Of a stretch of DNA of 7,599 bases, positions 1 through 5,571 are shown in pieces; position 1 is the first letter of the stretch; every line of letters starts with the position of its first letter. This DNA is from RUG11247 sp050945995 (GTDB lineage Bacteria; Bacillota; Clostridia; Christensenellales; Aristaeellaceae). The DNA is taken from assembly GCA_050945995.1 (NCBI GenBank), contig JBMNUA010000123.1:1-7599 (forward strand). The letters run 5' to 3'. The notes beneath the pieces were generated by a model. It saw only the letters and a program-made list of their open reading frames with translations. It ran no database searches and had not been told where the DNA came from. The position numbers were made by a program, and so were the translations under genes.

Positions 1-26
1 CCGCAGCGGGGTTGATGTGCAATTTT

Positions 27-54
27 ATTATTCCTCGCCCCGTCGCACTTTCAA
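27..54 (-). promoter_or_regulatory. Possible promoter reading off the left edge
   Basis: On the minus strand there is a -35-like TTGAAA (49-54), a 16-bp spacer and a -10-like AATAAT (27-32). Each box differs from the sigma-A consensus by one base. Transcription would start near position 20 and leave the window, so the gene it serves cannot be seen. It lies beyond the end of the MATE gene and the hairpin cluster, which is where a promoter for the next minus-strand gene would be expected. The region is locally AT-rich, so a chance match is possible. Confidence 0.35.
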
Positions 55-75
55 CTATCTTCATTTTTCCCCATC

Positions 76-148
76 CCGCCGCGAAGCGGCGGAGCAAGGG
101 ATTTTCAAGGGCGCTAGCCCTTGAACGGGGTTCGGGGCAGCGCCCCGA
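76..148. repeat. Three consecutive GC-rich hairpins downstream of the MATE gene
   Basis: Three perfect inverted repeats follow one another: 76-82/86-92 (7 bp, loop GAA), 104-112/117-125 (9 bp, loop GCTA) and 132-138/142-148 (7 bp, loop AGC). The nearest begins 23 bp after the MATE stop codon. None is followed by a T-run on the minus strand, so they do not look like classic intrinsic terminators, although they could slow or end transcription or protect the mRNA 3' end. The layout resembles REP-like interspersed elements common between genes in high-GC Clostridia; that comparison is from general knowledge. A short open frame on the plus strand across this block is just its translation. Confidence 0.5.
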
Positions 149-171
149 CGTTCTCCGTCACCGTCCCCCCG

Positions 172-1539
172 TCACCCGCGCGTCACATTGCGAATCCACT
201 TGTCGCCGCGCAGCCGGAAAAACGCGATGATCCACTTAAAGCACTGGTCGATGCGCGTCATAAGAAACACCACGGGCAACGGCGCGCGGAACACGATGGC
301 GGCGAGGAAGGTCGCCGGCAGCACGATGAACCAGCCGCAGATCATATCCACAAGCGCGACGAACCGGCTGTCGCCCGCGCCGCGGTTGATGCCGACAAAG
401 CAGCTCGCGTGATAGCTTGTGCCAATGAGCGTGACCGCGCCGATATAGATCATGGTGACGGCGAGCTCGCGCACGGCGGGGCTCTCGGCGGCGGAGCCGT
501 AGAGCGAAACGAAGGGCTTGGCGAGCAGGAACACGACCGCCGCCATGAACACGCCGATGATCGCGAACATGATTTGTATGGTGTTGGAATACGCGCGCGC
601 CTTGGTATAATCGCCCGCGCCTACGACCTTGCCCACCACCACGCTCGCGCCGCCCGCAAGCGCGAAGGTGAACATGGTGCCCAAATTCATCATGGCGGTG
701 GTGATGCTATTGGCGGAGATGAACTCGGTGGCAAGCTTTCCGATGATCATCGCTTTGAACATCCCGATGAGCGCCCATTGGGCGTCGGTCAGCCCGACGG
801 GTACGCCGTAGCGTATGTAATCGCGCACGAGCACACCGTCGAACCGGAGCAGATCGCGCGGCTTTAAGTCGAGTACCTTCTGCTTGTAAAACGCGTACCA
901 GAGAACGATCAGCATCTCGACCACGCGCGAGATCACCGTGGCGAGCGCCGCGCCCGCAACGCCCATCGCCGGAAAGCCGAAGTGCCCGAAGATGAGGACG
1001 TAGTTGAGCGAAACATTGACGATGAGCGCGGCGATGCTCGTGTACAATGTCACGCGCACGACCTCGACCGCGCGCAGCATCCCGATGAGCGAATAGCTGA
1101 TCGCAAACGGGATGTAGGAGAAGCATGCGATCACGAGGTACTCTTTGGCGAGGCGCACGACCTCGGGCTTGTCGGAGCTGACCACGATCGACGCGACCCA
1201 GTCCGGCGCGAGCCTCGCAACCAAGAAAAATAGGATCGAGATGGCGACGCCGAGCAGCGTCACAATCGAGAACACGCGCTTGATCCGCTCGGTGTCGCGC
1301 TTGCCCCAGTATTGTGCGATGAGCACCGACGAGCCGCTCGCGAACCCCAGAATCGTCGCGGTAAACAGCGCGGTGATCGCGTTGATCTGCGAGACCGCCG
1401 CCTGCGGAATCTCGCCGGTGGGCAGCGCGGCGACCATCATGTCGTCGGCGAGCACCACGAAGAAGGTGATCAGCGCTTGCAGCGCCGAGGGCAAGGCGAT
1501 CCGGAAGATCGTCTTGTAAAATTCCCTATCTCGTACCAT
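172..1539 (-). CDS. MATE family multidrug/cation efflux transporter
   Basis: This encodes a 455-residue polytopic inner-membrane protein of the MATE family, which exports cationic drugs, dyes or metabolites in exchange for Na+ or H+. The length matches the family (about 450) and hydrophobic segments occur throughout both halves. Family hallmarks visible are A-Q-Y-W-G-K near residue 75, the N-Y-V-L-I-F-G-H-F-G-F-P segment around 179-190, and G-V-A-G-A-A-L-A-T-V-I-S-R at 193-205. The C-terminus ends K-W-I-R-N-V-T, as in many Clostridial MATE proteins. The start at 1539 is chosen because GGAGA lies 6 nt upstream; the longer frame would need a TTG at 1575 and has no such site. The start overlaps the end of the upstream MFS gene by 14 bp and its ribosome binding site lies inside that gene, so translation is probably coupled. 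The substrate cannot be inferred. Confidence 0.91.
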   Translation of the reverse strand: MVRDREFYKTIFRIALPSALQALITFFVVLADDMMVAALPTGEIPQAAVSQINAITALFTATILGFASGSSVLIAQYWGKRDTERIKRVFSIVTLLGVAISILFFLVARLAPDWVASIVVSSDKPEVVRLAKEYLVIACFSYIPFAISYSLIGMLRAVEVVRVTLYTSIAALIVNVSLNYVLIFGHFGFPAMGVAGAALATVISRVVEMLIVLWYAFYKQKVLDLKPRDLLRFDGVLVRDYIRYGVPVGLTDAQWALIGMFKAMIIGKLATEFISANSITTAMMNLGTMFTFALAGGASVVVGKVVGAGDYTKARAYSNTIQIMFAIIGVFMAAVVFLLAKPFVSLYGSAAESPAVRELAVTMIYIGAVTLIGTSYHASCFVGINRGAGDSRFVALVDMICGWFIVLPATFLAAIVFRAPLPVVFLMTRIDQCFKWIIAFFRLRGDKWIRNVTRG

Positions 1540-2734
1540 GTCTTCTCTCCATCCTTCCAAGCGTCCAGACCCCAAGGAGCATCAGTATCGGGAACACAAT
1601 CGCAACCGCGATGCCTATCTTCAGCGCCTCCGGCGCGGCGTGCAGCCGCTCCATCCACCCGGAGACCGCGCCGACGACGCCGGGTCCCAGAGAGCAGCCC
1701 ACGTCGCCCGCCAGCGCGAGCAGCGCGAACATCGCCGTGCCGCCGGTCGAAAAATCGCGCGCGGCGAGCGAGAACGTGCCCGGCCACATCAGCCCCACGG
1801 AGAACCCGCACAGCGCGCAGCCGGCGAGCGACAACAGCGCCCACGGCGCGGTCACAGCGAGGATATAGCTTGCGACGCACAGCGCGGCGCTTGCGACAAG
1901 CCCGTGTTTCACATTCAGCCGCGCGCCGAATATGCCGTAAAACAGCCGCGAGAGCCCCATCATCGCTGCGAACATGCACGGCCCGAGCAGATCGCCCATG
2001 GTTTTGGACACCTGCAGCCCGCGCTCGGCAAACAGGCTCGACCATTGGCTCATCGCCTGCTCGGACGCGCCCGCGCAGACCATCAGCGCGAGAAACAGCC
2101 AAAACATGCCGCTGGAAAACAGCTTGCGCACGGGCATGCGCGCGGATTCCTCCACGAGCACGCGCAAGGGCACCTTCGCAAACAAAAAGGTATTAAACGC
2201 CGGGACGATCGCCCAGATAATCGGCAGATAGCGCCAGTTCGCGATCCCCGCGAGCGTGAAATAGGCGGTGGAGAGGATGACGACCGCCATGTGCCCCCAG
2301 CAATAAAACGAGTGGAGCAGGCTCATGGCGCTCGCCTTCTCGTCGCCGGGGAGCGATTCGATGATGGGGCTGATCAATACCTCGGTCAGCCCGCCGCCCA
2401 CGGCGGTGAGCGACACGCAGATGACGAGCGCCGCGTACTTATCCGCCATCCATTCCGGCAATATCCCCAGACAGATGAGCCCGACCGCCGCGAACATATG
2501 CGCCGCCACCGCGCCGGCGCGGTAGCCGATGCGGTCGATGTAGCGAACGGCGAGGAGATCGACGAAAATCTGCACGCCGAAGTTGATCGAGACGAGCAGC
2601 CCGATCTTCTCTAGCGATATGGCGTAGGAGGTGTGGAAGGTGACAAACAACAGGGGCAGGAGGTTATTGACAATCGCCTGGGTGATGTATCCGATGTAGG
2701 ATGCGCGCTTGGTGTGCTTATACGTCAGGTGCAT
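1526..2734 (-). CDS. MFS family transporter, substrate unknown
   Basis: This encodes a 402-residue integral membrane protein of the major facilitator superfamily, with about 12 predicted membrane segments spread over the usual length. The loop between TM2 and TM3 carries the MFS motif A signature (Y-I-D-R-I-G-Y-R, residues about 65-72). A glycine-rich segment with D-V-G-C-S-L-G-P-G near residue 355 is consistent with the later helices of the C-terminal half. The ATG at 2734 is well supported by GGAGGT 6 nt upstream. It is the first gene of a two-gene unit whose second member is the MATE exporter, overlapping by 14 bp. Some relatives of this general type move sugars or other small solutes and others are exporters. 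Sequence alone does not tell which, and I assign no substrate. No clear promoter was found in the 291-bp gap upstream. Confidence 0.88.
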   Translation of the reverse strand: MHLTYKHTKRASYIGYITQAIVNNLLPLLFVTFHTSYAISLEKIGLLVSINFGVQIFVDLLAVRYIDRIGYRAGAVAAHMFAAVGLICLGILPEWMADKYAALVICVSLTAVGGGLTEVLISPIIESLPGDEKASAMSLLHSFYCWGHMAVVILSTAYFTLAGIANWRYLPIIWAIVPAFNTFLFAKVPLRVLVEESARMPVRKLFSSGMFWLFLALMVCAGASEQAMSQWSSLFAERGLQVSKTMGDLLGPCMFAAMMGLSRLFYGIFGARLNVKHGLVASAALCVASYILAVTAPWALLSLAGCALCGFSVGLMWPGTFSLAARDFSTGGTAMFALLALAGDVGCSLGPGVVGAVSGWMERLHAAPEALKIGIAVAIVFPILMLLGVWTLGRMERRHGTR

Positions 2735-2760
2735 GCGAAGACCTCCGTAAGTTGAACGAT

Positions 2761-2787
2761 ACGCCCCTCCCGGAATGAGGAGGGGCG
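2761..2787. repeat. 27-bp GC-rich palindromic repeat, copy A
   Basis: A 9-bp perfect stem (2762-2770 with 2779-2787) encloses an 8-nt loop. The same 27 bases occur again at 2985-3011 in the same orientation with a single A/G difference. This copy sits 26 bp upstream of the MFS start codon, so it would fall in the 5' untranslated region if the promoter lies further upstream. The near-identity of the copies indicates a REP-like interspersed repeat rather than an independent terminator. No T-run follows on either strand. Confidence 0.65.
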
Positions 2788-2815
2788 CTCAAGCCGCCCA
2801 AAAACCCCGAAAACG

Positions 2816-2854
2816 CAAAAATTCCTTCACGGGAAAAACAAGCGGGAATTTTTG
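2816..2854. repeat. AT-rich inverted repeat in the lysS-MFS gap
   Basis: A 10-bp perfect inverted repeat (CAAAAATTCC at 2816-2825, GGAATTTTTG at 2845-2854) has a 19-nt centre. It is placed mid-gap between lysS and the MFS gene, upstream of MFS on the minus strand. It could be an operator or a weak transcript hairpin. The long loop and absence of a GC-rich stem argue against an efficient terminator, and its function is unknown. Confidence 0.35.
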
Positions 2855-2957
2855 TTTGCTGCGTCAGGGCAACCTGCCGATTTGGTCACTTACCTCTGTG
2901 TAAGCTCCCGCATCAGCACGCCGCCCTTCCTTGCCTTGCGGATTTTTAAGCGGCTGA

Positions 2958-2984
2958 CAGACTGCCGATTTCATCGACAGTCTG
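2958..2984. repeat. 27-bp palindrome abutting repeat copy B
   Basis: CAGACTG (2958-2964) pairs with CAGTCTG (2978-2984). One mismatch is followed by an inner 4-bp stem (2966-2969 with 2973-2976) and a TTC loop. The next base, 2985, begins the GC-rich palindrome, so the two hairpins are directly joined. Located 42-68 bp beyond the lysS stop codon, it would form a second hairpin in the lysS transcript. No T-run follows on the minus strand. It looks like part of a compound intergenic repeat; this is inference from symmetry. Confidence 0.5.
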
Positions 2985-3012
2985 ACGCCCCTCCCGGAAT
3001 GGGGAGGGGCGT
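2985..3012. repeat. GC-rich palindromic repeat, copy B; possible lysS 3' hairpin
   Basis: An 11-bp perfect stem (2985-2995 with 3002-3012) has a 6-nt loop and begins 13 bp after the lysS stop codon. Bases 2985-3011 repeat copy A at 2761-2787 with one mismatch. The position suits a transcription end or mRNA-stabilising structure for greA-lysS. There is no T-run after it on the minus strand, so intrinsic termination here would be atypical. Confidence 0.6.
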
Positions 3013-3025
3013 GCTCCCCAGCATA

Positions 3026-4531
3026 TTAGAGAGGCTTCATCGTGGGGAAGAGCAAGACATCGCGGATCGTGGACGAGTCGGTCAACAGCATCACGAGCCG
3101 GTCGAACCCGAAGCCGAGCCCGCCCGTGGGCGGCAGACCGTACTCAAGCGCGAGCACAAAATCGTCGTCCACCTGCGCGTTCGCACCCTGCGCGCGGCGC
3201 GCGGCGACCTGCCGTTCAAACCGCTGGCGCTGGTCGATCGGGTCGTTGAGCTCGGAGAAGGCATTGCCGTACTCCACGCCGCAGATGAAAAATTCAAAGC
3301 GCTCCGTGAACATGGGGTCGTCCGGCTTGCGCTTGGCGAGCGGCGAAATCTCGATCGGGTACTCATAGATGAATGTGGGCTGCACGAGGTGCGCCTCCGC
3401 CGTCTCCTCAAACAGGAGGTTCAAGCAGTCGCCCTTCGCGAAGTTCGCCTCGGGTTCAAAGCCCATCGCCTTGACCGCCGCGCGCGCCTCTTCGTCCGTC
3501 GCCCAGGCATCGGTATCGACGCCCGAATACTTTCGCACTGCCTCGCGCATCGTCATGCGCGCCCAGGGCTCGCCGAGGCGCACGGTGTTGCCCTGATAGG
3601 GCACATCCGTCGTCCCGAGCACGTTTTGGGCGATGGTCGCGAACATCTCTTCGATCAAATCCATCATGCCGATGTAGTCGGTGTACGCCTGATACAGCTC
3701 GACCATGGTAAACTCCGGGTTGTGGCGCGGGCTCATCCCCTCGTTGCGGAAAATGCGGCCTACCTCATATACGCGCTCCAGCCCACCGACGATCAGCCGC
3801 TTTAGGTGAAGCTCCATCTCGATGCGCAGGTACATATCGATGTCCAGCGTGTTGTGGTGCGTGCGAAACGGGCGCGCGGCGGCGCCGGTCTCGAGCGTGT
3901 CGAGAACGGGCGTATCGACCTCGAGATATCCGCGTGCGTCGAGAAACTTGCGCACCTCGCGGAGGATCTGCGAGCGCTTGACGAAGGTCTCGCGCACGTC
4001 CTGATTGACGATCAGATCGAGATAGCGCCTGCGATAGCGGATGTCGGTGTCCTGCAAGCCGTGGAATTTTTCGGGCAGCGGGTGAAGCGATTTGGTCAAT
4101 AGCGTGAGCGCGCGCACCTGCACCGAAATTTCGCCCGTGCGCGTTTTGAACACCGTGCCCGTCGCGCCGATGATATCGCCAATGTCATAATCCTTGAACG
4201 CCGCATACGCGTCCGCGCCGATCTCGTCGCGCTTGATGTAGAGCTGCACGCGCCCGTCGCGGTCGGAAATGTGGCAAAAGCTCGCTTTGCCCATGATCCG
4301 GCGCGACATCACGCGCCCCGCGACCGAGACCTCTTTGCCCTCGAGCGCGTCGAACGCATCAATAATCTCTTTGGAGAAATGCGTGCGGTCATAGGTGGTG
4401 ATCAAATACGGGCTCGTGCCCGCGTCCTCGAGCGCGCGAAGCTTCTCAAGGCGTATGCGGTTCTGTTCGGACAGATCCGCTTGGGTCTCATCCGCCCCCG
4501 GCAGATGGCCCTGCATGCTTTCATCGGTCAT
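3026..4531 (-). CDS. lysS: Lysyl-tRNA synthetase, class II
   Basis: This cytoplasmic enzyme charges tRNA-Lys with lysine using ATP. The 501-residue product matches the usual class II length (about 500). An N-terminal OB-fold anticodon-binding domain spans about residues 68-150 (V-A-G-R-V-M-S-R-R-I-M-G-K-A-S-F). Class II motif 1 lies near 196-211 (L-D-A-R-G-Y-L-E-V-D-T-P-V-L). Motif 2 lies near 254-282 (Y-E-V-G-R-I-F-R-N-E-G...H-N-P-E-F-T-M-V-E). Motif 3 is at the C-terminus (G-L-G-F-G-F-D-R-L...D-V-L-L-F-P). T-G-A-A-A-R-P-F near 215 stands where G-G-A-A-A-R-P-F is more usual. The start at 4531 has GGGAGGT 6 nt upstream; the ATG at 4552 has no ribosome binding site. It follows greA by 36 bp without a visible promoter, so the two are probably co-transcribed, a common order in Bacillota. 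Confidence 0.97.
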   Translation of the reverse strand: MTDESMQGHLPGADETQADLSEQNRIRLEKLRALEDAGTSPYLITTYDRTHFSKEIIDAFDALEGKEVSVAGRVMSRRIMGKASFCHISDRDGRVQLYIKRDEIGADAYAAFKDYDIGDIIGATGTVFKTRTGEISVQVRALTLLTKSLHPLPEKFHGLQDTDIRYRRRYLDLIVNQDVRETFVKRSQILREVRKFLDARGYLEVDTPVLDTLETGAAARPFRTHHNTLDIDMYLRIEMELHLKRLIVGGLERVYEVGRIFRNEGMSPRHNPEFTMVELYQAYTDYIGMMDLIEEMFATIAQNVLGTTDVPYQGNTVRLGEPWARMTMREAVRKYSGVDTDAWATDEEARAAVKAMGFEPEANFAKGDCLNLLFEETAEAHLVQPTFIYEYPIEISPLAKRKPDDPMFTERFEFFICGVEYGNAFSELNDPIDQRQRFERQVAARRAQGANAQVDDDFVLALEYGLPPTGGLGFGFDRLVMLLTDSSTIRDVLLFPTMKPL

Positions 4532-4567
4532 GGTCGTACCTCCCGTCCTCATCGTGCCGCGCGGTCG

Positions 4568-5047
4568 TCATCGAAGGCTGATTTCAAGCACCTTCAGCCG
4601 GATGACGCCGCCCGGCGTCTGCGCTTCCTTCACATCGCCCACGCGCGCGCCGATCAGCGCTTTTCCAATCGGCGACTCGGCGGAGACAAAGAGTTTGGCG
4701 GGGTTGGATTCCGTAAACCCGACGATGGTGTAAGTATCCTCATCGCCGTACTCCATGTCGTACACGCGCACGACCGAGCCGACGCTCACCTCGTCCGTGG
4801 TAAGCGAGCTGTCGTCCACGAAATGCGCGGTTTTGAGCAGCATCTCCACCTCGGCGAGCCGTCCGTACACGCGCGCCTCGTAGTTCTTCGCCTCGGTATA
4901 CTCGGCGTTCTCGCTCAAATCGCCGTGGCTGCGCGCGATTTTGATCTCCTCCGCGACGCGCTGTTTCGCGACGTGGAGCTCCTGCAACTCCTTCTCCAGG
5001 TTCACCTTGTCTGTCAAGGTGAGAATACGCATACGCTCCGAATTCAT
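4568..5047 (-). CDS. greA: Transcription elongation factor GreA
   Basis: GreA enters the secondary channel of RNA polymerase and stimulates cleavage of the backtracked RNA 3' end, rescuing stalled complexes. The 159-residue product matches the family (158 in E. coli). The N-terminal coiled coil carries the tip signature A-R-S-H-G-D-L-S-E-N-A-E-Y around residues 38-50, with the key acidic residues D43 and E46 (equivalent to D41 and E44 of E. coli). The C-terminal FKBP-like domain includes S-A-E-S-P-I-G-K-A-L-I-G near 122-133 and T-P-G-G near 144-147. The ATG at 5047 is preferred because GGAGGT lies 8 nt upstream and the length then fits the family; the open frame extends to a TTG at 5074. It is the first gene of a greA-lysS unit with an unusually long, structured upstream region and two strong candidate promoters. 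Confidence 0.96.
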   Translation of the reverse strand: MNSERMRILTLTDKVNLEKELQELHVAKQRVAEEIKIARSHGDLSENAEYTEAKNYEARVYGRLAEVEMLLKTAHFVDDSSLTTDEVSVGSVVRVYDMEYGDEDTYTIVGFTESNPAKLFVSAESPIGKALIGARVGDVKEAQTPGGVIRLKVLEISLR

Positions 5048-5105
5048 TATATGAAACCTCCGTTCGGACTTCAATTATTTTTTCATCAAAATGGCAGGGG
5101 ATCAA

Positions 5106-5133
5106 CCGCCGCGCCCGCCCGCGCCGCCCGCGC
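5106..5133 (-). other. G-rich block in the greA leader
   Basis: On the minus (transcript) strand this is almost pure G and C, with three GGG runs (5114-5116, 5118-5120, 5127-5129) and several GG pairs separated by short C-containing linkers. It is flanked by AT-rich sequence, including the A/T-rich 35 bases before the greA ribosome binding site. It could form strong local RNA structure or a weak quadruplex. Only three full GGG runs are present, so a canonical quadruplex is not supported. Confidence 0.3.
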
Positions 5134-5182
5134 AAAACAATCGCAGCGCAGAGCACATGCGCCGCAATCGTCCCGGAATAAG

Positions 5183-5222
5183 AAAAACGATCGACAGGGG
5201 AGATGCGGAACCCGCCATCGAT
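5183..5222 (-). terminator. Weak terminator-like structure in the greA leader
   Basis: In the minus-strand transcript a 5-bp base stem (5218-5222 with 5190-5194) encloses a small GCGG/CCGC hairpin. It is followed two bases later by TTTTT (5187-5183). The stem is short and the interior loop large, so it is at best a weak pause or terminator. It lies about 75 bases after the stronger leader hairpin and 135 bases before the greA start. Confidence 0.2.
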
Positions 5223-5258
5223 TCATAAACATATACGAACATATGAATGATTCCGGAT

Positions 5259-5294
5259 AACAAAGGACACTGCCGCGGCTCCCGCGACAGTGCC
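5259..5294 (-). terminator. Terminator-like hairpin in the greA leader (attenuator candidate)
   Basis: In the minus-strand RNA, bases 5292-5282 pair with 5278-5268 to give an 11-bp stem. One U-G wobble sits in the middle and the loop is 3 nt (GAG). It is followed by UCC and then UUUGUU (5264-5259). It starts only about 15 nt after the predicted start from promoter P2. Read-through would be needed to reach greA, about 210 nt further on, so it could act as an attenuator or as the 3' end of a short RNA of about 50 nt. The U-tract is interrupted, so termination may be partial. It could also be the terminator of a longer RNA started at P1. Confidence 0.5.
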
Positions 5295-5314
5295 ATTTCC
5301 GTCCGGACAATGGC

Positions 5315-5343
5315 ATTATATATGAGGGGCAGCAAAAAGTCAA
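5315..5343 (-). promoter_or_regulatory. Promoter P2 for greA-lysS
   Basis: On the minus strand, TTGACT (5343-5338) and a perfect TATAAT (5320-5315) are separated by exactly 17 bp. This is one base away from the full sigma-A consensus. Transcription would start near 5308, giving a leader of about 260 nt before the greA start codon. The -35 box and most of the spacer coincide with one arm of a long inverted repeat (5326-5417), so structure or a bound protein there could affect promoter use. Confidence 0.78.
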
Positions 5344-5417
5344 GCGCGACGACCTTGCACGCAGGCTTCCACATGAACTGCGTTCATGCGTAAGCCATGA
5401 CTTTTCGCGGCTGCCCC
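5326..5417 (-). ncRNA. Candidate structured RNA element: 92-bp imperfect inverted repeat
   Basis: The outer arms GGGGCAGC (5326-5333) and GCTGCCCC (5410-5417) are perfectly complementary. A second 8-bp pair, 5335-5342 with 5398-5405, follows across a 1/4-base internal loop. Inside, GGCTT/AAGCC (5364-5368 with 5392-5396) encloses a 7-bp hairpin, 5372-5378 with 5382-5388, loop TGC. On the minus strand a loop-side ACGCAG can also pair with CTGCGT at 5357-5362, allowing a pseudoknot-like alternative. Promoter P1 lies upstream on the minus strand and could transcribe it. I do not recognise a known riboswitch, T-box, 6S, SRP or tmRNA. A small mobile repeat is an alternative, but no target duplication flanks it. 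Confidence 0.4.
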
Positions 5418-5500
5418 GCGATTCGCGTATATGGTTCGATCGGGCGATCCCCCGTCCCGCGCGCGGGCGCGGCGCATCCGCGGCGGATCAAGCCTTTGTC

Positions 5501-5529
5501 ATTATAGCACAATATGTGCAACGTGTAAA
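5501..5529 (-). promoter_or_regulatory. Promoter P1 with palindrome in the spacer
   Basis: On the minus strand, TTTACA (5529-5524) and a perfect TATAAT (5506-5501) are separated by 17 bp. The spacer contains the perfect palindrome GCACA-ATA-TGTGC (5507-5519), an operator-like site between the two boxes. Transcription would start near 5494. The first coding start downstream is greA, 447 nt away, and a 92-bp structured repeat and P2 come first. P1 is therefore either a distal greA promoter or the promoter of a separate small RNA. It sits about 43 bp after the exonuclease stop codon, so it is not that gene's promoter. Confidence 0.68.
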
Positions 5530-5571
5530 TAACAAGGCGAAAATATTATGAAATGATGCCGGCGTGAAATA

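Noticed and set aside
12..230. 72-codon open frame on the plus strand at the left edge
   Set aside because: It runs across the three-hairpin block and the end of the MATE gene; its sequence is a translation of the repeat.
1540..1575. Longer MATE start at TTG 1575
   Set aside because: The extra 12 residues are not hydrophobic or conserved, and the internal ATG at 1539 has GGAGA at ideal spacing.
2852..3805. 317-codon open frame on the plus strand over lysS
   Set aside because: Antisense to lysS, no recognizable domain, no ribosome binding site. lysS on the other strand carries all class II motifs.
5102..5374. 90- and 85-codon minus-strand open frames in the greA leader
   Set aside because: They run through the P2 promoter, the terminator-like hairpin and the G-rich block, have low-complexity ends, and have no ribosome binding site at their starts. 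A 46-codon version starting inside the leader has only a weak CCGGAA upstream.
5326..5417. Transposon (MITE) with terminal inverted repeats
   Set aside because: The arms are suggestive, but no target-site duplication flanks them and a functional -35 box lies inside one arm; kept as a structured element instead.
5425..5450. tRNA T-arm-like GGTTCGATC on the plus strand
   Set aside because: The bases beside it cannot form a T-stem and no acceptor, D or anticodon arm can be drawn.
5326..5494. T-box or lysine riboswitch controlling greA-lysS
   Set aside because: A lysS operon invites this idea, but no T-box sequence (GGTGGNACCGCG-like), specifier loop or lysine riboswitch core can be found in the leader.
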